Positions 58,679 to 64,000 of a DNA stretch of 64,000 nt are shown here, in pieces. Location of the stretch: assembly GCA_016839055.1 (NCBI GenBank), contig JAEKNX010000013.1, positions 1-64,000 on the forward strand, in the 5' to 3' direction. Within the stretch, counting starts at the first letter, position 1; the number at the start of each line of letters is the position of its first letter. The translations under genes were made by a program, and so were the position numbers. Source of the stretch: Spirochaetales bacterium. Its GTDB lineage: Bacteria; Spirochaetota; Spirochaetia; UBA9216. The notes under the pieces are model-generated. The model worked only from the letters and a program-made list of their open reading frames with translations, was not told where the DNA came from and ran no database searches.

Positions 58679-61078
58679 TTAAATTATTTCCTGGTCTACT
58701 GAATAACCTAATGTTTCATAACCTTTCAATCTTTTAGCATGCATTCTGGATAACACCGGAACATTTAAGTCAGCATAATCATAGATTAATACTTCTTCCT
58801 TACCATGATAATCTCTGTGTAATCTACCTGCATATTGAGAAAGTGTGCCTCTCCAAGAAACAGGGAATGTGAGCAATAAAGTATCCAGGAAAGGCATGTC
58901 AATTCCTTCTCCGAGGTATTTACCTGTTGATAGTATTATTCTGGAGCATCCTTCTTTAACTTGATTAATGTCATTAAATATTTTCTTCAGCTGTTTTTTA
59001 CCCAATCCGCCTTTAAGAAGAAATAGATTATAATTCATTGGTTCAAGCAGGCTATATAAAATATTTAGATGTTCTATCCTTTCACTCAGCAGCAGTATTT
59101 GTTTTTGAGATGAAACCAGTTTGATAATATCAGATATAATTTGTCTATTTCGATTCTCATTCTGATATACAATCGTAAAAAGATCCTGAATGCTGTATTC
59201 TTTTTTATTATCAACTGTAAGTTGTGTTCTGCGTATAAGGACTCGATGCTCAAAGGATCTTTCCAATGCCTGCTTCCTGGCATTTACCGAATATCTGATT
59301 TTGCCGAGATTCATAAAAATGATAGGATGCTGACCATCCTTTCGTTGCACTGTTGCTGATAATCCTACTTTATAATATGCATTACTTTTCCTGATGATCT
59401 GCTCGAATGAATAGGCTGAAATATGATGGCACTCATCAACTATTACCTGCCCATAATCCTGTATCCAATCCTGGACGACGCCATTGCGTGAGACACTTTG
59501 TATCACGGCAATATCAAGTTTTCCATTTCTTTTCTTTTTGCCGCCGCCAAATTGACCAATTTCTTTTATAGGAATTTCAAAAAATTGGCTTATCCGTTCC
59601 ACCCATTGTTCCATCAACTGTTTTCGGTGAACCAAAATGAGGGTATTTACCTTTCTTTGAGCAATAAGCCACAGAGCAATTACCGTTTTCCCGAAAGCTG
59701 TTGTTGCAGATAATACTCCAGTCTCATATTTCAATAACTCGTTTGCTGCTTTTATTTGCTCGTCTTTGAGTTTTCCAATAAATTCCACATCTATCGGAAC
59801 TCCATGATTCCGTTCATCAGCTACTATTGGTGTGATATTATAATGTTCAAGCAAAGCTTTTAATTCGTTAATGCAACCAATAGGAATTGCAATATGTTTT
59901 GGGAATCGTTCATATAGATATAGGATCCTTGGTTTATCCCATGTCGGCAATCTCATTCTTTGAGCTTGATAGAACTCAGGATTTGAGAAAGATGCCAACC
60001 TGAGTATTCTGTTTATAATAACAGGTGGCAGACCGGTAAAATCAATAAAGATCTGATTTGAGAGAGTAATATCTATTTTTTTCGGAAGCGTTTCATCTAT
60101 TTCCGGATAACGCATCTGCCTTTTCAACTCCCATGGAGTTTCTTCAGCTATATCACTACTAAAATCAGCTCCTACAGGCAGAAGTTCACCATTCTGCTGT
60201 GCCTTTTGAACAAAATCCTCGATAAGACTTTTTTTGATCTTCTTTACGTTGTACAGAAATGCCCATTGATCCGGATAAGGTGCAAAATTTCTATCTATAA
60301 ATATTGAATGATTCTTTTCACGGGCTTTTTTCTGCAATGGTAATGCAATGAGATTACCGAAACCGCCGCGAGGGATTGTATCCTGATTGGGAAAAAACCG
60401 ATCAAATGAATCAAGACCTATTTCAGGCCGTATATCCAGATTTTTTGTAATCAAGGCTGATCCTACCTTTCTTGCCAGAGATGCTTCAATTCTTTCATTG
60501 AAAAAAAACCAGACATGACCGCCGTTGCCAGACCTGGATCTTTCAAGGTAGGCAGGAAGATTTTCAGCAGCACAGGTATCAAGGAAAGCTCCAGTATCAA
60601 ATTTCCATTGCTCTTTATCAAAATCTAAAGCCAGAAACCAGCAAGTTTCATCGGTCAATAGCGGATAGATTCCCATGATGAAAGGCTTTGAAGCTTTTTC
60701 TCCGGTTAGGTGAAATTTTATTTCATCATCAGTAATATTGAAATAATCTTTATTTGAACAATCCTTGCATTTTGTTTGAGGCTTTCCGCACACTCCGGAG
60801 ACCCATTCATTCCGGCATGCCGGTTGATACCCTGATTTACCAGTTTTTTTACTTTCAAAACGAAGAGCAAAGACATCTTCTCTTCCCCGAAATAATGATC
60901 GGAATAACTTAATTTTCTCATTTGGAGATGAGTTTTTAGAAACAGCTAATTCATTCTTTGCTGTATGCACCGAAGTCTTTTGCAATGCTGCCAACTCTGC
61001 CTTCTTCCTACTCAACTCTGCTTCAAGTTGTGAAATTTCAGATTCCAGTTTATTGATTTTCTCTGAAGGGATTTCCAT
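58679..61078 (-). CDS. TOTE-type archaeo-eukaryotic primase fused to an SF2 helicase
   Basis: The 799-residue protein begins with a coiled coil (1-35). A Cys cluster follows (C88, C97, C104, C107; likely zinc). The primase domain of the AEP superfamily has LALDFDKE (D152, D154), SGNGGHVWFF (H188) and IPRGGFGNLIALP. From about residue 430 a DEAD/DEAH-like helicase follows: SATTAFGKT (Walker A), VIVDECHH, GLSATVQRK and QYAGRLHRDY (motif VI). This is the architecture of the TOTE conflict-system primase-helicases predicted to act in defence. No nuclease domain is seen. The start lies 64 bp after hsdS in the same direction, so it may be co-expressed with the modification enzyme. Confidence 0.88.
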   Translation of the reverse strand: MEIPSEKINKLESEISQLEAELSRKKAELAALQKTSVHTAKNELAVSKNSSPNEKIKLFRSLFRGREDVFALRFESKKTGKSGYQPACRNEWVSGVCGKPQTKCKDCSNKDYFNITDDEIKFHLTGEKASKPFIMGIYPLLTDETCWFLALDFDKEQWKFDTGAFLDTCAAENLPAYLERSRSGNGGHVWFFFNERIEASLARKVGSALITKNLDIRPEIGLDSFDRFFPNQDTIPRGGFGNLIALPLQKKAREKNHSIFIDRNFAPYPDQWAFLYNVKKIKKSLIEDFVQKAQQNGELLPVGADFSSDIAEETPWELKRQMRYPEIDETLPKKIDITLSNQIFIDFTGLPPVIINRILRLASFSNPEFYQAQRMRLPTWDKPRILYLYERFPKHIAIPIGCINELKALLEHYNITPIVADERNHGVPIDVEFIGKLKDEQIKAANELLKYETGVLSATTAFGKTVIALWLIAQRKVNTLILVHRKQLMEQWVERISQFFEIPIKEIGQFGGGKKKRNGKLDIAVIQSVSRNGVVQDWIQDYGQVIVDECHHISAYSFEQIIRKSNAYYKVGLSATVQRKDGQHPIIFMNLGKIRYSVNARKQALERSFEHRVLIRRTQLTVDNKKEYSIQDLFTIVYQNENRNRQIISDIIKLVSSQKQILLLSERIEHLNILYSLLEPMNYNLFLLKGGLGKKQLKKIFNDINQVKEGCSRIILSTGKYLGEGIDMPFLDTLLLTFPVSWRGTLSQYAGRLHRDYHGKEEVLIYDYADLNVPVLSRMHAKRLKGYETLGYSVDQEII

Positions 61079-61142
61079 AAGATAAATGATATCCTATTGT
61101 AAATAGACTGTTAAGAGTTATTTTTTTAGAAGAGCGAAGACA

Positions 61143-62360
61143 TCAATGAATGGTTTGAGACTGCAGAGCGGCCTTAATGGGCTCGATACTATCCAATCCC
61201 TCTTCAATAAGAATCCTGCTTAAATCCAACTCCCCCTTGAAAGCTCTCTGACTTACTGAACCGTAGAGATTTTCAAGCTCTGTAAGGCTTTGCTGATATC
61301 GTACTTTGATGGATTCAACTTTCTCGACAATTGACGCGAATTGATTTTGAAGAGAAATTGGGGGAAATAATAGTGCAGTTGCTCCGAGTGTTTTTGAGTT
61401 TAGATTTTTCATCGTAACACCTTTTGCTTTGCTTTCCAAGAAATCCTTGATTGATGTTTTGTATAATTGATATTGCAATAAAACGGGTGGATACAATCCT
61501 TTAATACGAATAAACATACTTCCAGTACCACATAACAATTTTGTATTAGTTTTTACTATACCACAACGTCCAATTTCACCTCTTCTTGCAACAACAATAT
61601 CATTCTTTTTTAGGTGATAATTAGATAAATCAGTGTATATTTTGTTGGGAACCGTAAAAGACGAATCGAAGACTATTTTGCCATCGATAATATGACTAGG
61701 ATTTATAATAGGAAAACCATTTTCAATATAGTCTTCTTTATGAAGCAAACTTCCAAAAGGCCCAATTCTAATTGTAGCAAATTCATTAATTTGTTTCTTC
61801 TCCCACCCCTTCTCATTCCTCACTGGATCTCCAAACATCTCCAGAAAAGTACTCTTCAGGAAATCATCCAGCAGCTTTATACTCACTTTCCGTTTGGTTA
61901 TCAGCTTTTCCGCGCGGGTAAGAACGGAAGCAATACGTTTCTGCTCTTCGAGTGGTGGGAGAGGAATTTTGATACTTATTAATGCGTTTCTATTAATATG
62001 CGGAATAGTTGCACCTGTGGCTGTTTTCCTAAGATATAGGTATTTTGCTTGAAGAAATTTACCTAAAAAAATTGGATTAAGTTCAATTTCATTTATTATT
62101 CTTAATCTTGCAATTGTACTACCAATATATCCTCGCTTACCATAACCAATTGTACCTGCATTTGCACCATCCCACGCAATAAGAACATCATCAACGTCTA
62201 CCTCAGTACCATTTTCATCATCAGTAAAAACTATATTTTCATCGTTTCTTAAATCATCAATCCTGATAATCCTCTTTAAATTACTCTTTACATCTTCAGT
62301 CTCACTATGCTTTTTTCCTTTTGATATTGTTATTAAATTTTTAAGAGACTCTGTTTTCAT
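61143..62360 (-). CDS. hsdS: Type I restriction-modification specificity subunit HsdS
   Basis: The 405-residue protein has two target-recognition domains with the usual repeats. The first ends ISIKIPLPPLEEQKRIASVL (part: PLPPLEEQKRIA) plus a long helix. The second (about 185-345) has IRIGPFGSLLHKEDY and LFPPISLQNQFASIVEK before the second conserved helix. One such subunit joins two HsdM to choose the DNA site. It overlaps hsdM by 4 bp. The C-terminal LENLYGSVSQRAFKGELDL (part: SQRAFKGELDL) is the common family end. Confidence 0.92.
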   Translation of the reverse strand: MKTESLKNLITISKGKKHSETEDVKSNLKRIIRIDDLRNDENIVFTDDENGTEVDVDDVLIAWDGANAGTIGYGKRGYIGSTIARLRIINEIELNPIFLGKFLQAKYLYLRKTATGATIPHINRNALISIKIPLPPLEEQKRIASVLTRAEKLITKRKVSIKLLDDFLKSTFLEMFGDPVRNEKGWEKKQINEFATIRIGPFGSLLHKEDYIENGFPIINPSHIIDGKIVFDSSFTVPNKIYTDLSNYHLKKNDIVVARRGEIGRCGIVKTNTKLLCGTGSMFIRIKGLYPPVLLQYQLYKTSIKDFLESKAKGVTMKNLNSKTLGATALLFPPISLQNQFASIVEKVESIKVRYQQSLTELENLYGSVSQRAFKGELDLSRILIEEGLDSIEPIKAALQSQTIH

Positions 62361-63988
62361 CCAATCATTCCTGTCAGCTCACTTAGCTCAGCATCTATCT
62401 CGCCTTCAATGGTCTTCAGTTTTGTCAGAATTTCAGCAGGTGCTTCATACTCTATCTCCTCAAACACCTCTTCCTTGTATCGACTCATGGACAGGTCATA
62501 TTTCTCTTTTTCAATTTCCTCTTTCGGAACAAAGAAATACTTGGCCTTGCGTTCGTTCTCCTTAGCTGATTTACGGGTTTTGAACTGAATCACTATATCC
62601 TGCAGATCGCCAGAACCTTCAAGCTTGGTTCTTTTATCATCCAGAGAATAACCATCACTCTGCATATCGTAAAACCAAACTCTTTCTGTTTCACCGCCTT
62701 TGGTGAAAATAAGGATGGCCGTGCTTACCCCCGCATAGGGCTTAAATACGCCGCTGGGCATGGTGATGACAGCCTTGAGCTCACATTTATCAATAAGAAT
62801 CTTCCGTGCTTCCACAAAGGCGTTTCCGGCGCCGAATAGAACGCCCTGGGGCACTATAACTCCGGCTGTGCCGCCCATTCTGAGCAGGTTATATATCCGT
62901 TCTACAAACAAAAGCTCCGTCTTTGTCGTATTTAGCTGAAAGGTTTGGTTGATATCGCCCTTATCGATACTTCCTGTAAACGGAGGATTTGCCATAATTA
63001 CATCGTAACAGCCCTCTTCATTAAAGCTCTTGCTTAATGTGTCTTTGTAATCTATGTGGGGCGTATCAACACCGTGCATCATCAGGTTCATTAGCGCAAG
63101 GCGAACCATTGTTACATCAATATCATAGCCGTACAAACTGTCATTCAGACTTACACTTCGTTCTTCCGTTAAAAGACCGCTTATGGAACTTCTTTTGAAT
63201 CCGTCCTCATCAGGCTCGATGTCATCCTGATTACTGCTTAACTTTGTCACCATATACTGGTAAGCGCCTAACAGAAAACCGCCTGTTCCGCATGCAGGGT
63301 CGGCAACCCTATTGCCATACTTGGGATCAACCAGTTCAGCAATCAGCTTAATTATATGGCGCGGCGTTCTGAACTGTCCGTTCTTGCCGGCGGATGCTAT
63401 CTCCGACAAAAGCATTTCATAGACATCTCCCTGAATATCCTGAAAAGCCTGCCCTCCTTCCTCGGAATCTCTTTCTATCTCGATAAAGATCTCGTCTATG
63501 GTAGCGACGGCTTCAGAAAGCAAACTTGGCTTGGGAATAATGAAAACTGCATTTTTCATATGATGGGTAAATGATGAGGCATCACCGTTCAGTTCTTTTA
63601 AAAACGGAAAGACTCTGGTCTGAACATGTTGGAGCATAGCCTCCGCGGGCATGTTTTTAAAATGCGACCAGCGCAGAGTTTCCTTATCAACTATAAAAGG
63701 TTTTTCCTTCTCTTCCTTTTCTTGTTGGGCTTCCGCAGCAGGTTTGTCTTCGTCCAATTTAACTCGGTTTTCAAGCGGAATCCAGTCGCCTTTAAATCTT
63801 GAAATATATGTTTCACCGGCAAACTCAGCATCACGTTTTTTCCTGGTATCCAGATCATCCAGACGTTTCATAAAGAGCAGATATGTTATCTGCTCTATTG
63901 CCGTAAGAGGATTAGAGATTCCGCCGCTCCAGAATTTGTTCCAGAGTTGGGCAATTTTACCTTTCAGGTTTGAATTATTTTGCAGCAT
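62357..63988 (-). CDS. hsdM: Type I restriction-modification DNA methyltransferase HsdM
   Basis: The 543-residue protein has an N-terminal helical HsdM domain (LWNKFWSGGI..., YLLFMKRLDD). The adenine-N6 methyltransferase core carries motif I DPACGTGGFL (230-239) and motif IV MANPPFTG (NPPF at 334-337), preceded by GQFRTPRHI. It transfers methyl from S-adenosylmethionine to adenine at the site chosen by HsdS. The gene is complete; its ATG is 12 bp from the window edge. An hsdR nuclease gene is not seen and could lie just upstream. Confidence 0.95.
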   Translation of the reverse strand: MLQNNSNLKGKIAQLWNKFWSGGISNPLTAIEQITYLLFMKRLDDLDTRKKRDAEFAGETYISRFKGDWIPLENRVKLDEDKPAAEAQQEKEEKEKPFIVDKETLRWSHFKNMPAEAMLQHVQTRVFPFLKELNGDASSFTHHMKNAVFIIPKPSLLSEAVATIDEIFIEIERDSEEGGQAFQDIQGDVYEMLLSEIASAGKNGQFRTPRHIIKLIAELVDPKYGNRVADPACGTGGFLLGAYQYMVTKLSSNQDDIEPDEDGFKRSSISGLLTEERSVSLNDSLYGYDIDVTMVRLALMNLMMHGVDTPHIDYKDTLSKSFNEEGCYDVIMANPPFTGSIDKGDINQTFQLNTTKTELLFVERIYNLLRMGGTAGVIVPQGVLFGAGNAFVEARKILIDKCELKAVITMPSGVFKPYAGVSTAILIFTKGGETERVWFYDMQSDGYSLDDKRTKLEGSGDLQDIVIQFKTRKSAKENERKAKYFFVPKEEIEKEKYDLSMSRYKEEVFEEIEYEAPAEILTKLKTIEGEIDAELSELTGMIG

Positions 63989-64000
63989 GCTTAGTCCTCA

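Overview
The window looks like a chromosomal segment of an anaerobic, motile spirochaete. This is inferred from the moderately AT-rich sequence, the FeFe-hydrogenase-type sensor, the very large chemosensory gene cluster, many lipoproteins and the mix of gene families. No rRNA or intact tRNA is present to confirm the taxon. Most genes lie on the minus strand in tightly packed operons with overlapping start and stop codons.

Layout. 1-1,750: the 3' end of a secreted beta-sandwich protein, a 90-bp tandem repeat, and a divergent HxlR regulator / flavin split-barrel pair. 1,768-15,465 (minus): one run of ten chemosensory genes. In order of transcription these are a multi-pass membrane receptor, a Cache receptor, CheW, a CheW-like protein, CheB, CheR, a CheA-REC hybrid, a response regulator fused to a class III adenylate cyclase, a soluble receptor whose input is an [FeFe]-hydrogenase-like domain, and a PilZ protein. 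No CheY is present, so the output looks like cAMP (and c-di-GMP through PilZ) rather than flagellar switching. 15,789-17,417: yqfB, an acetyltransferase relic and a lipoprotein gene broken by one in-frame stop. 18,153-20,766: a three-gene operon (LicC-like cytidylyltransferase, CobD-like PLP enzyme, PssA-like CDP-alcohol phosphotransferase) that reads as a lipid headgroup pathway. 21,142-27,145: gene relics, a class C beta-lactamase-fold hydrolase, a membrane-anchored LuxR regulator and a lipoprotein with near-identical 99-residue Ig-like repeats.

27,355-41,172: an alpha-glucosidase / TetR / sugar symporter operon, a membrane phosphoesterase-TetR operon with a perfect palindromic operator, a CPBP protease, a MerR regulator with a PAF-acetylhydrolase-like lipoprotein, a Pr6Pr-type membrane protein, a TPR lipoprotein and a sodium:solute symporter. 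41,711-49,924: a large protein with an embedded HPr domain, an MBL hydrolase, an NT5C2-like nucleotidase, a second PAF-acetylhydrolase-like protein, a CorA transporter with GTN instead of GMN, and small conserved proteins. 50,134-54,284: a FecCD-type metal or metallophore ABC transporter with a NikR-like regulator whose metal site is altered.

54,391-58,478 is a patchwork left by integration: an integrase relic, broken 3' halves of a tRNA-Pro(GGG) gene, a duplicated and decayed metallophosphatase, a RelE-type toxin-antitoxin pair, and an intact winged-helix protein plus metallophosphatase pair. 58,679-63,988 is a defence island: hsdM, hsdS and, in the same direction, a TOTE-type primase fused to an SF2 helicase. 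No hsdR is present inside the window.

Best candidates for something new are the hydrogenase-fused chemoreceptor feeding a CheA/adenylate cyclase pathway, the LicC-CobD-PssA operon, and the HsdM-HsdS-primase/helicase arrangement.
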